A stretch of DNA of 64,000 nucleotides, taken from contig NZ_JAOEBG010000005.1 of NCBI RefSeq assembly GCF_029836165.1, positions 124,001 through 188,000 on the forward strand. Direction: 5' to 3'. The notes under the pieces were generated by a model that was not told the origin of the DNA, did not search any database, and worked only from the letters and a program-made list of their open reading frames with translations. How positions within the stretch are numbered: position 1 is the first letter of the stretch; each line of letters starts with the position of its first letter. Shown here in pieces: positions 1-7,611 of this stretch. Made by a program: the position numbers and the translations under genes. The DNA is from Pseudomonas sp. GD04091 (GTDB lineage: Bacteria > Pseudomonadota > Gammaproteobacteria > Pseudomonadales > Pseudomonadaceae).

Positions 1-233
1 AGGGCTGCGGCCAGTGCCGTGGCAGTGGCTACCGCGGGCGCAGCGCGATTGCCGAGCTGCTGCACCTGGACGACGACCTGCGGCAGATGATCGTCGAACG
101 GCGCCCGCTCTCACAGATCAAGCAACTGGCCTGCCAGCGCGGCCTGCGCCTGTTGCGTGCCTCGGCCCTGGACCTAGTCCGCGCTGGCCGCACCACTCTC
201 GAGGAGATCAACCGTGTCACATTTATCGCCTGA
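1..233 (+). CDS. GspE/PilB-type secretion ATPase, C-terminal part
   Basis: Only the last 76 residues are present; the gene is cut by the left edge. The reading frame begins at base 3 with GCGQCRGSGYRGRSAIAELL, which is the second CxxC half of the tetracysteine zinc motif followed by the G-R-x-(A/G)-I-x-E-L segment typical of GspE/PilB ATPases. The tail (LVRAGRTTLEEINRVTFIA) matches the usual ending of these proteins (G-x-T-T-x-E-E-x-x-R-V). The family hydrolyses ATP at the cytoplasmic base of type II secretion or type IV pilus machines to drive pseudopilin assembly. It overlaps the next gene by 20 bases, so it heads or continues the operon. Confidence 0.85.
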   Translation, partial: GCGQCRGSGYRGRSAIAELLHLDDDLRQMIVERRPLSQIKQLACQRGLRLLRASALDLVRAGRTTLEEINRVTFIA

Positions 234-996
234 TCGGTATTGCGCGGTGCTCGGCGCCGAAGGTGTCGGCCTGGGTCGCTGGCACGGCCAGCAACATCAA
301 TGGCTGGGCAGCCGTGGCTTCAGCTGCGAGGCAGCCCAGCCGGCGTGGGCCGCGGCCCTGCAAGCGCTGTCTGGCCTGCTGGGCGAGCACGCGGTGCGTG
401 GCGCGCAACTGCGCGTGCTGCTCTCGGCGCGCTACAGCCGCTTCTGTCTGGTGCCCTGGAGCGAGGCCATCGGCCATCCCCGCGAGCTGGAGGCCTATGC
501 TCGGGCCTGCTTCGAGAATCTCTATGGCCAGGTGCTGCACGACTGGCGCATCGTCCTGTCGCCGGAGCCGGCCGGTGCCGCGCGCATCGCCACCGCGCTG
601 CCCGAGGCGTTGCTCCAGGGCCTGCAGGCCCTGGGGCGCGAGTGCCGGCTGAGCCTGCGTTCGGTGCAGCCCTACCTGATGGCGGCCTACAACCGCTGCT
701 CGGCGCAGCTGGCCCAGGGCGACTTTCTGTTCGTGCTCGCCGAGCCGCGCCGCAGCGTGCTGCTGCTGGCCGCCGGCGGCCTGTGGCAGCAGGTGCTGGC
801 CCAGGGCTGCGCGGACAGCGACCAGGCCCTGCAGGCGCTGATCGAGCGTACCTGCGAGCTCTACGGCGAGCAGGTGCCCCGGGTGTACCTGCATGCACCG
901 GGACGCACCGCTGGGGCCGGCATCGCGGCGGTGCAGCTGTGCGCGCCGGCCACCGAGGCCGACCCGCTGTGCGCCATGTGGCGGGCGGTGGCCTGA
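214..996 (+). CDS. PilM/GspL-position secretion protein (260 aa)
   Basis: A 260-residue soluble protein with no membrane segment, starting inside the end of the ATPase gene and followed after 1 base by the PilN-like gene. I recognise no diagnostic motif. Its place between the ATPase and a PilN-like bitopic protein is that of PilM, MshI or the cytoplasmic part of GspL, which have an actin-like fold and link the ATPase to the inner-membrane platform. That role is inferred from gene order only. The ATG at 214 (MSHLSPDRYCAVLG) is the only reasonable start before the conserved-looking region. Confidence 0.55.
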   Translation: MSHLSPDRYCAVLGAEGVGLGRWHGQQHQWLGSRGFSCEAAQPAWAAALQALSGLLGEHAVRGAQLRVLLSARYSRFCLVPWSEAIGHPRELEAYARACFENLYGQVLHDWRIVLSPEPAGAARIATALPEALLQGLQALGRECRLSLRSVQPYLMAAYNRCSAQLAQGDFLFVLAEPRRSVLLLAAGGLWQQVLAQGCADSDQALQALIERTCELYGEQVPRVYLHAPGRTAGAGIAAVQLCAPATEADPLCAMWRAVA

Positions 997-997
997 C

Positions 998-1540
998 ATG
1001 CGCCGCCTCGACCTGGAATTCCAGCCCCGGCGCAGCGGCCCGCTGGCCTGGGCCCTGCTGACGGTGGCCGCTGCCGTGCTGGCGCTGCTGGTGCTGGTCC
1101 AGCAGCGGCTGGTCGGCGAACAGGTGGCGCTGGAGGGGCGGGTGCACCAGCTCGAACTCAAGCTCGGCCGCCGCCCGGCGAGCGCCGCTGTGCCAAGCGG
1201 CACGGTGGTTCGCGAGCAGGCCGAGCGCCTGGCGCAGATGCGCAGTGTCTCGCAGCAGTTGCAGCGGCCCTGGCAGCAGCTGTTCGCCATGCTCGAAGCG
1301 ATGCCCCAGGAAGATGTCGCGCTGCTCAGCCTCACCCCTGATGCGCGCAAGGGCCAGGTCCGCATCAGCGCCGAGGCGCGCAACCTCGAAGCGATGCTGC
1401 AGTACCACCAGCGCCTGGAGCGCAGCGAGGCGCTGTCGGATGTGTCGCTGCTCAACCACGAAGTGATGAGCGGGCAACCCGAGCATCCAGTGCGCTTCAA
1501 CCTCACCGCCACCTGGGAGACCGGCCATGCGCGTCCCTAG
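998..1540 (+). CDS. PilN-like bitopic inner-membrane protein
   Basis: 180 residues. A short basic N-terminus (MRRLDLEFQPRR) precedes one hydrophobic helix at about residues 16-37 (ALLTVAAAVLALLVLVQQ), then a periplasmic coiled-coil stretch and a small alpha/beta domain around residues 100-175 (LLSLTPDARKGQVRISAEAR). This is the layout of PilN and of the GspL C-terminal half. In type IV pili PilN binds PilM in the cytoplasm and PilO in the periplasm. The ATG at 998 is preferred because it lies 1 base after the upstream stop and gives the basic-then-membrane pattern. Its end overlaps the next gene by 14 bases. Confidence 0.65.
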   Translation: MRRLDLEFQPRRSGPLAWALLTVAAAVLALLVLVQQRLVGEQVALEGRVHQLELKLGRRPASAAVPSGTVVREQAERLAQMRSVSQQLQRPWQQLFAMLEAMPQEDVALLSLTPDARKGQVRISAEARNLEAMLQYHQRLERSEALSDVSLLNHEVMSGQPEHPVRFNLTATWETGHARP

Positions 1541-2078
1541 CCTGATCGTTCACGAAGCGGCCCGGCGCCTGGGCCGGGCAGGGCAGGCCGCCGTGCTGGT
1601 CGGCAGCCTCGCGCTGGCCGTTGCCGTGACCCTCGTGCTGCCGCAGTGGCAGGCCGTGCGCGAGCTGCGTGCCAGCGAGGCCGATGCCCGTGCCCAGGTG
1701 CAGCGCCTGGCGCGGGGCGAGCTGAAGGTGCAGGCCAGGCCCGAGCAACAGGTGCTGGACGATTTGCGTCGACAACTGCCGGGCCAGCCCCAGGCCAGCG
1801 AGCTGATCGAGCGCCTGTACCAGCTGGCCAGCGCCGAGCGCATCAGCCTGGCGCGTGGCGAGTATGCCCTGGGCGTGGACCCGAAGACCCAGCTGGCGCG
1901 CTACCAGATCGTCCTGCCGGTGCGGGGCAGCTACCCGCAGATCCGCGGCTTTCTCAAGGCACTGCCCGGTCAGCTTCCGGCACTGGTGCTGGAGGACCTG
2001 GAGTTGCAGCGCAAGCGGATCGGTGACCAGGAACTGACCGGTCGTGTGCGCATGACCCTTTACCTGTCGAGGTCGTGA
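1527..2078 (+). CDS. PilO/GspM-like inner-membrane protein
   Basis: 183 residues with one N-terminal transmembrane helix (about 21-40), a helical stretch to about residue 80, and a periplasmic ferredoxin-like half from about 85 on (LIERLYQLASAERISLARGE ... YQIVLPVRGSYPQIRGFLKA). The phrase Y-x-x-I-R-x-F-L matches PilO family proteins, which dimerise with PilN and connect to the PilP/GspC-type protein. It overlaps the genes on both sides, which supports translational coupling. The assignment rests on topology, that local match and gene order. Confidence 0.65.
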   Translation: MRVPSLIVHEAARRLGRAGQAAVLVGSLALAVAVTLVLPQWQAVRELRASEADARAQVQRLARGELKVQARPEQQVLDDLRRQLPGQPQASELIERLYQLASAERISLARGEYALGVDPKTQLARYQIVLPVRGSYPQIRGFLKALPGQLPALVLEDLELQRKRIGDQELTGRVRMTLYLSRS

Positions 2079-2584
2079 TGAACGCAAAGCGCGCGGTGAC
2101 ATGGGCCGGGTTCCTGGGGATGAGCGCAGTGCTCGCCTGGGCACCGGGGCATTGGTTCGGTCAAGAAGACGCGGTGGCCCCATTCGCGGGTAAACCCGCT
2201 CCCTCAGGGGCGACGGCGAGCACCGAGCCTGTGGGAGCGGCTTCAGCCGCGAAAGGACCGGCACGGCCTTTGAGAGATCTGTTTCCCAGCCAGCAATGGA
2301 CCCCGACGCAAACCCTGGCCACCGTCACCGAACAACCCGTGGTCACCGCCCCGGTGGTGGCCGCGCCCACGGCTCCGGCCTTGCCCTTCCAGTTCATCGG
2401 CCGCCTGGACGATCGCGACGACCTGCAGGTCTTCCTGCAGAGCGGCGACAAGCTCTACGTCGTACGCCAAGGCGACGTGATCGATGACACCTACCGTCTG
2501 GACCACGTTTCGGCCACCGAGCTGAACCTGGTCTACCTGCCACTGCACCAGCCACAGACCTTGTCTGTCGGGAGCGCGCCATGA
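2078..2584 (+). CDS. PilP/GspC-like periplasmic coupling protein
   Basis: About 168 residues: an N-terminal membrane anchor (about 9-26), a low-complexity Ala/Pro/Thr linker, then a small beta-rich domain at about 100-165 (FQFIGRLDDRDDLQVFLQSG, DKLYVVRQGDVIDDTYRLDH). That domain is the homology region of GspC/PilP proteins, which bind the N0 domain of the secretin and link inner and outer membrane parts. The ATG at 2078 shares one base with the upstream stop; a GTG one codon earlier is also possible. The linker is unusual: bases 2183-2256 are a REP pair read through in frame (FAGKPAPSG ... PVGAASAAKG). The end overlaps the secretin start by 4 bases. Confidence 0.7.
   Translation: MNAKRAVTWAGFLGMSAVLAWAPGHWFGQEDAVAPFAGKPAPSGATASTEPVGAASAAKGPARPLRDLFPSQQWTPTQTLATVTEQPVVTAPVVAAPTAPALPFQFIGRLDDRDDLQVFLQSGDKLYVVRQGDVIDDTYRLDHVSATELNLVYLPLHQPQTLSVGSAP
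2183..2256. repeat. REP pair (BIME) inside a coding sequence
   Basis: The first arm, TTCGCGGGTAAACCCGCTCC (2183 on), and the second, CCTGTGGGAGCGGCTTCAGC (2228 on) continuing into CGCGAAAGG, are the two opposite-facing forms of the common P. putida REP palindrome, which is normally extragenic. Here the pair lies in the linker of the PilP/GspC-like gene and stays in frame. The same arms recur at 19299-19370, 23153-23214 and, as a variant, 40125-40258. Confidence 0.85.
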
Positions 2585-4446
2585 AACCGTCGAAGTTGTG
2601 CAAGCCTGCGCCGTTCGTGCTTCTGGCCCTGTGCGTGGCCATTGCCGGATGTGGCTCGAGCGCCGTGCGCAAGGACAGCCAGGACCTGATCAAGGAAGGG
2701 CAGTACGAAGCCGGCATCGCCCGCCTCGAAGAAGCCCTGCGCGAGGATCCGCGCGACACCGAGCTGAACCTGGCCCTGGCCCATGGCCGTCAGGCCGCCG
2801 TCGAGGCGCTGCTCGGCCAGGCCGACAGCGACCGCACCCGCCACGACTTCGCCGGCGCCCGCATGGGCTATGGCCGGGTGCTGACCCTGGAGCCGAACAA
2901 CCGCCGCGCCCAGGAGGGCATCCGCCAGCTGGAGCTGATGCGCACCCTGGACGACCGTGTCGCCCTCGGCCAGGCGGCGCTGCGCCAGGGCGATCTGTTC
3001 GGTGCCGAGCGCCACATGCGCGAAGTGCTGCGCCTGGACCCGCAGAACCAGAAGGGCCAGATCCTGCGCAGCGACATCGAGAACGTGCAGGCGCGCACCG
3101 CCACGCCGTATCCGCAGCTGCGCAGCAAGCTGGAGCGCCCGGTCACCCTGGAGTTTCGCGAGGCCAACCTGAAGACCATCTTCGAGGTGCTGGCCCAGGT
3201 CGCCGGCATCAACTTCATCTTCGACAAGGACCTGCGCCCGGACATGAAGGCGACCATTTTCGTGCGCGAGGTGCGCATCGAGGATGCCGTGGCCCTGCTG
3301 CTGGAGCAGAACCAGCTGCACCAGAAGATCGTCAACGACAACACCCTGCTGATCTACCCGGACTCGCCGCAGAAGACCAAGGACTACCAGGAACTGGTCA
3401 TGCGCACCTTCTACCTGACCAGCATCGATGCCAACACCGCGCTGAACATGGTCAAGACCATGCTCAAGACCCGTGACGTGTTCGTCGACGAGCGCCTCAA
3501 CACCCTGACCATGCGCGACACCCCCGACGCCGTGCGCATGGCCGAGAAGCTGCTGCAGTCCCAGGACCAGTCCAACCCCGAGGTGGTGCTGGAAGTGGAG
3601 GTGATGGAGGTGGCCCGTTCGCGCATCCTCGACCTCGGCCTGCAGTGGCCCAACACCTTCGGCCTGCTGAGCAACGACGGCAAGCCGGTCAGCGTGCTCG
3701 ACCAGCTGCGCGGCATCAACTCCAGCCGCATCAGCATCGCGCCGGCCCCGCAGGCCAAGATCAACGCCGCGGACAAGGACATCAACACCCTGGCGAGCCC
3801 GGTGATTCGCGTCAGCAACCGCGAGCAGGCGCGCATCCACATCGGCCAGCGCGTGCCGATCATCAGCGCCACCTCGGTGCCCTCGACCCAGGGGCCGGTG
3901 ATCACCGAAAGCGTCACCTACCTGGATGTCGGCCTCAAGCTCGAAGTCCAGCCCACGGTGCACCTGAACAACGAGGTGGCGATCAAGGTGGCGCTGGAAG
4001 TGAGCAACGCCACGCCGCTGGAGGCGACCCGCCAGGGCACCATCCCGGTTCAGGTCGACACCCGCAACGCCCAGACCACCCTGCGCCTGCACGATGGCGA
4101 AACCCAGGTGCTGGCGGGCCTGGTGCGCAACGACAAGACCGGCAACGGCAACAAGATCCCGGGGCTGGGCGACATCCCTGGCCTGGGCCGGCTGTTCGGC
4201 AGCAACCATGACGAGACCAGCAAGTCCGAGCTGGTGCTGGCCATCACCCCGCGCATCGTGCGCAACCTGCCGTACCAGAGCCCGTCGGACATGGAGTTCG
4301 CCACCGGCACCGAATCGAGCCTGCAGGTGCGCCAACTGGCCCAGCCGGTGCCCGCCAGCGCCTCGCCCGCCGAAGTGCCGGGCGAGGCGCCGCTGGTGCA
4401 AGGTCAGGTGGCGGCGGTGCCTGCCGGCGTGGGGGCGCGGCCATGA
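2581..4446 (+). CDS. Lipoprotein secretin with N-terminal TPR region (GspD/PilQ/MshL type)
   Basis: 621 residues. A lipoprotein signal ends in the lipobox IAGC (Cys24). Residues about 35-180 look like TPR-type helical repeats (YEAGIARLEEALREDPRDTE, FGAERHMREVLRLDPQNQKG). An STN/N0 domain follows at about 190-250 (VTLEFREANLKTIFEVLAQV AG), then an N1-type domain, and the secretin barrel at about 400-570, with the hallmark PGLGDIPGLGRLFGSN and a closing SELVLAITPRIVR. Secretins form the gated outer-membrane channel for pseudopilus-driven export or pili. The lipid anchor and TPR region resemble MshL-type secretins more than classic GspD. It overlaps both neighbours by 4 bases. Confidence 0.9.
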   Translation: MKPSKLCKPAPFVLLALCVAIAGCGSSAVRKDSQDLIKEGQYEAGIARLEEALREDPRDTELNLALAHGRQAAVEALLGQADSDRTRHDFAGARMGYGRVLTLEPNNRRAQEGIRQLELMRTLDDRVALGQAALRQGDLFGAERHMREVLRLDPQNQKGQILRSDIENVQARTATPYPQLRSKLERPVTLEFREANLKTIFEVLAQVAGINFIFDKDLRPDMKATIFVREVRIEDAVALLLEQNQLHQKIVNDNTLLIYPDSPQKTKDYQELVMRTFYLTSIDANTALNMVKTMLKTRDVFVDERLNTLTMRDTPDAVRMAEKLLQSQDQSNPEVVLEVEVMEVARSRILDLGLQWPNTFGLLSNDGKPVSVLDQLRGINSSRISIAPAPQAKINAADKDINTLASPVIRVSNREQARIHIGQRVPIISATSVPSTQGPVITESVTYLDVGLKLEVQPTVHLNNEVAIKVALEVSNATPLEATRQGTIPVQVDTRNAQTTLRLHDGETQVLAGLVRNDKTGNGNKIPGLGDIPGLGRLFGSNHDETSKSELVLAITPRIVRNLPYQSPSDMEFATGTESSLQVRQLAQPVPASASPAEVPGEAPLVQGQVAAVPAGVGARP

Positions 4447-4916
4447 AACGTCGGCAGCGGGGTTTCAGCCTGATCGAGGTGGTGCTGACCCTGGCGCTGC
4501 TCGGGCTGCTGGCCAGCATGGCCGCGCCACTGACCGAGACCGTGGTGCGCCGTGGCAAGGAACAGCAACTGCGCGAGGCCCTGTACCAGATCCGCGATGC
4601 CATCGATGCCTACAAGCGCGCGTTCGACGCTGGCTACATCGAGAAGCGCCTGAACGCCAGCGGCTACCCGCCGAACCTGCAGGTGCTGGTGGACGGCGTG
4701 CGCGATGTGCGCAGCGCCAAGGGGGCCAAGTTCTATTTCCTGCGGCGCATCCCGCACGACCCGCTGCGCAGCGCCAAGCCTGACGATGAAGGTGGCTGGG
4801 GGCTGCGCGCCTACGACAGTGGCGCGGACAACCCACGTGAAGGCGAGGACGTGTTCGACGTGTATTCCAAGGCGCCCGGCAAGGGCCTGAACAGCATTCC
4901 CTACGGTCAATGGTGA
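4443..4916 (+). CDS. Type II secretion pseudopilin, first (GspG-like)
   Basis: 157 residues. The short basic leader MKRRQRG is followed by FSLIEVVLTLALLGLLASMA, the prepilin peptidase site with Glu at position +5 and the hydrophobic pilin helix. The C-terminal region (GYPPNLQVLVDGV, RRIPHDPLR, GGWGLRAYDS) follows the GspG pattern of P-x-x-L-x-x-L then P-x-D-P. It would be cleaved by a PilD-type peptidase, which is not encoded in the window, and assembled by the ATPase at the left edge. It overlaps the secretin end by 4 bases. Confidence 0.85.
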   Translation: MKRRQRGFSLIEVVLTLALLGLLASMAAPLTETVVRRGKEQQLREALYQIRDAIDAYKRAFDAGYIEKRLNASGYPPNLQVLVDGVRDVRSAKGAKFYFLRRIPHDPLRSAKPDDEGGWGLRAYDSGADNPREGEDVFDVYSKAPGKGLNSIPYGQW

Positions 4917-4921
4917 CGGCG

Positions 4922-5296
4922 ATGAAACCGAGCAAGGGCTTCACCCTGATCGAGCTGCTGGTGGTCATGGCGATCATCGCCACCCTCATGACCATCGCCC
5001 TGCCGCGCTACTTCAACAGCCTGGAGGCCTCTCGCGAGGCCACCCTGCGCCAGAGCCTGGCGGTGCTGCGCGAATCCCTGGACCACTACTACGGCGACAC
5101 CGGGCGCTACCCCGAATCCCTCGAGCAACTGGTGGAGCAGCGCTACCTGCGCAATACACCGCTCGATCCGATCACCGAACGCCGCGATGCCTGGCAATTG
5201 CTGCCACCCCCCGAGGGTGTGGCGGGTGGCGTTGCCGACATCAAGAGCGGAGCCACCGGGAGGGCGCGCGATGGCAGCCTCTATGCCGAATGGTGA
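4922..5296 (+). CDS. Type II secretion pseudopilin, second (GspG-like)
   Basis: 124 residues from the ATG at 4922; an alternative ATG at 4910 would add four residues and overlap the previous stop. MKPSKG-FTLIELLVVMAIIATLMTIA is a textbook prepilin leader and helix with Glu+5. The globular part has RYPESLEQLVEQRYLRNTPL DP, again the GspG-like P-x-x-L and P-x-D-P sequence. Two adjacent GspG-like genes suggest that one is the major and the other a minor pseudopilin. The end overlaps the next prepilin-like gene by 26 bases. Confidence 0.8.
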   Translation: MKPSKGFTLIELLVVMAIIATLMTIALPRYFNSLEASREATLRQSLAVLRESLDHYYGDTGRYPESLEQLVEQRYLRNTPLDPITERRDAWQLLPPPEGVAGGVADIKSGATGRARDGSLYAEW

Positions 5297-5792
5297 AGCG
5301 GGCTTCACCTACCTGGGCGTGCTGCTGCTGATCGCGGTCAGCAGTGTGGCCCTGGCCGCCACCGGCAGCCTGTGGGCCACCAGCGTGCAGCGCGAGCGTG
5401 AGCGCCAGTTGCTGTGGGTCGGTGGCCAGTACGCCCAGGCCCTGCGCAGTTACTACCGCGCCTCGCCCGGCCTGGCGCAGTACCCGCGGGACCTGGGCGA
5501 ACTGCTGGAAGACAACCGTTTTCCCTCACCCCAACGCCACCTGCGCAGGTTGTACCCGGACCCGCTCGGCGGCGCTGACGACTGGGGCCTGCTGCGCTCG
5601 GTCGATGGGCGCATCACCGGGGTGTACAGCCGTTCGCGCGCCACGCCGCGCAAACGCAGCGGTTTCGATGCCCAGTGGAGCGGTTTCGAGGGGCTGGAGC
5701 ATTACAGCGACTGGCAGTTCGTCGCCGAGCAGGCCTTCGCCGAGAGCGCCAGCGGCGCCCGCCGGCACGGCGGCCCGGGAGACGCGCCATGA
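5271..5792 (+). CDS. Prepilin-like protein lacking Glu+5
   Basis: 173 residues from the ATG at 5271, which has GGGAGGG just upstream. The N-terminus MAASMPNGEAGFTYLGVLLL resembles a prepilin leader with cleavage after Gly, but position +5, normally Glu, reads as Gly (FTYLG). The helix continues LIAVSSVALAATGSLWATSV, followed by QRERERQLLWVGGQYAQALR and a C-terminal half with YPDPLGGADDWGL. A missing Glu+5 is a feature of GspK-type tip pseudopilins, so this may be a tip or minor component. It overlaps csgE by 4 bases. Confidence 0.7.
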   Translation: MAASMPNGEAGFTYLGVLLLIAVSSVALAATGSLWATSVQRERERQLLWVGGQYAQALRSYYRASPGLAQYPRDLGELLEDNRFPSPQRHLRRLYPDPLGGADDWGLLRSVDGRITGVYSRSRATPRKRSGFDAQWSGFEGLEHYSDWQFVAEQAFAESASGARRHGGPGDAP

Positions 5793-6184
5793 GCCGCCTG
5801 GGGGTACTGCTCTGCCTGTGCCTGGTCCTGTTGCACGGGCCGGCGCGGGCCGGGGAGGAGGACGAGATGATGGGCTTCATCGTCGACAACACCATCTCGC
5901 ACATCGGCCACGACTTCTATCACGCCTTCAGCGACCGGCTGCACGCCACCAGCCGGCTGGATTTCAACCTGGTGGTGCGCGAACGCCCGGATGCCCGCTG
6001 GGGCAGCCTGGTGACGGTGGAGTACGAACGCGAGGTGGTGTACCGGCGCTTCCTGCCGCCCAGCACCACGCAACTCAAAGACGAGGCCATTGCGGCCGCC
6101 GACCTGGTCAGGCAGCAGATCATCCAGCGCAAGCTGCAACGGCTGCTGCAGGACACAACCGATCTGGAGAGGGACGAGCTATGA
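5789..6184 (+). CDS. csgE: Curli assembly protein CsgE
   Basis: 131 residues, close to the 129 of E. coli CsgE. A signal peptide ends near ARAG, then EDEMMGFIVDNTISHIGHDF, ending in ...AADLVRQQIIQRKLQRLLQD, which matches the CsgE family (G-x-x-x-D-x-T-x-T-x-x-G-x-D-F-Y). CsgE is a periplasmic nonameric cap on CsgG that sorts curli subunits to the channel. Here it is the tenth gene in an operon of pseudopilus-type secretion genes, overlapping the gene before it and csgF after it by 4 bases each. Confidence 0.85.
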   Translation: MSRLGVLLCLCLVLLHGPARAGEEDEMMGFIVDNTISHIGHDFYHAFSDRLHATSRLDFNLVVRERPDARWGSLVTVEYEREVVYRRFLPPSTTQLKDEAIAAADLVRQQIIQRKLQRLLQDTTDLERDEL

Positions 6185-6600
6185 GCAACCCGATGCCTCA
6201 ACGTGTCGCCGCCGGCCTGCTGGCCATCGGCCTCAGCTGCCAGGTACTGGCCACGGAGCTGGTGCATACCCCAGTCAACCCGGCCTTTGGCGGCAACCCG
6301 CTCAACGGTGCCTACCTGCTGAACAACGCCCAGGCCCAGAACGACTACGACGATCCAGACCTCAAGGACCGGGCCTCGGCGTTCACCGGCACCTCGGCCC
6401 TGGAGCGCTTCAGCAACCAGCTCGAATCGCGCCTGCTCGGGCAACTGCTGGACAACATCGGCAACGGCAGGACCGGCAGCATGGCCACCGATGCCTTCCT
6501 GATCGACGTCATCGACGACTCGGGCGCGTTGAGCATCAAGGTCACCGACCGGGCCACCGGCGAAGTTTCGATCATCGAGGTCAGCGGCCTGAACCCCTGA
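6181..6600 (+). CDS. csgF: Curli assembly protein CsgF
   Basis: 139 residues (E. coli CsgF 138). After the signal peptide comes the family signature VHTPVNPAFGGNPLNGAYLL, then LNNAQAQNDY; the NPAFGGNP motif is the segment that inserts into the CsgG pore. The C-terminal half has DVIDDSGALSIKVTDRATGE. CsgF attaches at the cell surface to CsgG and couples secretion to nucleation by CsgB. It overlaps csgE by 4 bases and is separated from csgG by 32 bases. Confidence 0.9.
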   Translation: MSNPMPQRVAAGLLAIGLSCQVLATELVHTPVNPAFGGNPLNGAYLLNNAQAQNDYDDPDLKDRASAFTGTSALERFSNQLESRLLGQLLDNIGNGRTGSMATDAFLIDVIDDSGALSIKVTDRATGEVSIIEVSGLNP

Positions 6601-6632
6601 GAGGGACGGGTCTTTACCGGGGAGAGAACACC

Positions 6633-7475
6633 ATGAAACGCCTGCTGAGCACACTGCTGATCCTCGCCGCCTTGCAAGGCTGCGGCCTGCGTGAGCCGAT
6701 GCCCGCCGAACAGGACGTCGAGACGCCCACACTGACGCCTCGCGCCTCCACCTATTACGACCTGGTCAACCTGCCTCGGCCCCGTGGCCGACTGATGGCG
6801 GTGGTCTATGGTTTCCGAGACCAGACCGGGCAATACAAGCCGACCCCGGCCAGCTCGTTCTCCACCAGTGTCACCCAGGGCGCGGCGAGCATGCTGATGG
6901 ATGCCCTCAATGCCAGCGGCTGGTTCGTGGTGCTGGAGCGCGAGGGGCTGCAGAACCTGCTGACCGAGCGCAAGATCATTCGCGCCTCGCAGAAGAAGGC
7001 CGATGTACCCGAGAACATCCAGGGCGAGCTGCCGCCGCTGCAGGCCGCCAACCTGATGCTGGAGGGCGGCATCATCGCCTACGACACCAACGTGCGCAGT
7101 GGTGGCGAGGGCGCGCGCTATCTGGGCATCGGCCTTTCCCGCGAGTACCGGGTCGACCAGGTCACGGTCAACCTGCGCGCGGTGGATGTGCGCACCGGGC
7201 AGGTGCTGGCCAACGTGATGACCAGCAAGACCATCTATTCGGTGGGGCAGAATGCCGGGGTGTTCAAGTTCATCGAGTTCAAGAAGCTGCTGGAGGCAGA
7301 GGTGGGCTACACCACCAACGAGCCGGCGCAGCTGTGCGTGCTGTCGGCCATCGAGGCGGCGGTGGGGCACCTGCTGGCCCAGGGCATCGAGCGGCGCTTG
7401 TGGCAGGTGGCGGGGGATGGGGCAGGAGACAAGGCGATGCTGGACAAGTACCTGAGTCAGTCCCAGCAGCCGTGA
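6633..7475 (+). CDS. csgG: Curli secretion channel lipoprotein CsgG
   Basis: 280 residues (E. coli CsgG 277). Lipobox LQGC near residue 16; then PRGRLMAVVYGFRDQTGQYK, FSTSVTQGAASMLMDALNAS, GWFVVLEREGLQNLLTERKI, all diagnostic of CsgG. CsgG forms a nonameric outer-membrane lipoprotein channel that exports unfolded amyloid subunits. It has its own ribosome site (GGGGAGAG upstream of 6633). No csgA, csgB, csgC or csgD is present in the window, and the gene downstream is a halovibrin-like lipoprotein, so the substrate must lie upstream or elsewhere. Confidence 0.92.
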   Translation: MKRLLSTLLILAALQGCGLREPMPAEQDVETPTLTPRASTYYDLVNLPRPRGRLMAVVYGFRDQTGQYKPTPASSFSTSVTQGAASMLMDALNASGWFVVLEREGLQNLLTERKIIRASQKKADVPENIQGELPPLQAANLMLEGGIIAYDTNVRSGGEGARYLGIGLSREYRVDQVTVNLRAVDVRTGQVLANVMTSKTIYSVGQNAGVFKFIEFKKLLEAEVGYTTNEPAQLCVLSAIEAAVGHLLAQGIERRLWQVAGDGAGDKAMLDKYLSQSQQP

Positions 7476-7480
7476 GCAGC

Positions 7481-7496
7481 GGCCACGGGCGTGGCC
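7481..7496 (+). terminator. Possible hairpin after csgG
   Basis: GGCCAC-GGGC-GTGGCC is a perfect 6-base stem six bases after the csgG stop. No T-run follows directly, so it may be a weak or Rho-assisted end of the csg operon or an mRNA-stabilising hairpin. Confidence 0.4.
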
Positions 7497-7611
7497 CTAT
7501 GGTATGTGGTGCCGAGTGAGAACCTGGTAATTCTGTCAGTAGCACCGGTTTTTTTCGCATGGGTAAATGGCCCGACAGATGCCTGCCCACACCCTGCGAT
7601 CGAGGTGCTTC

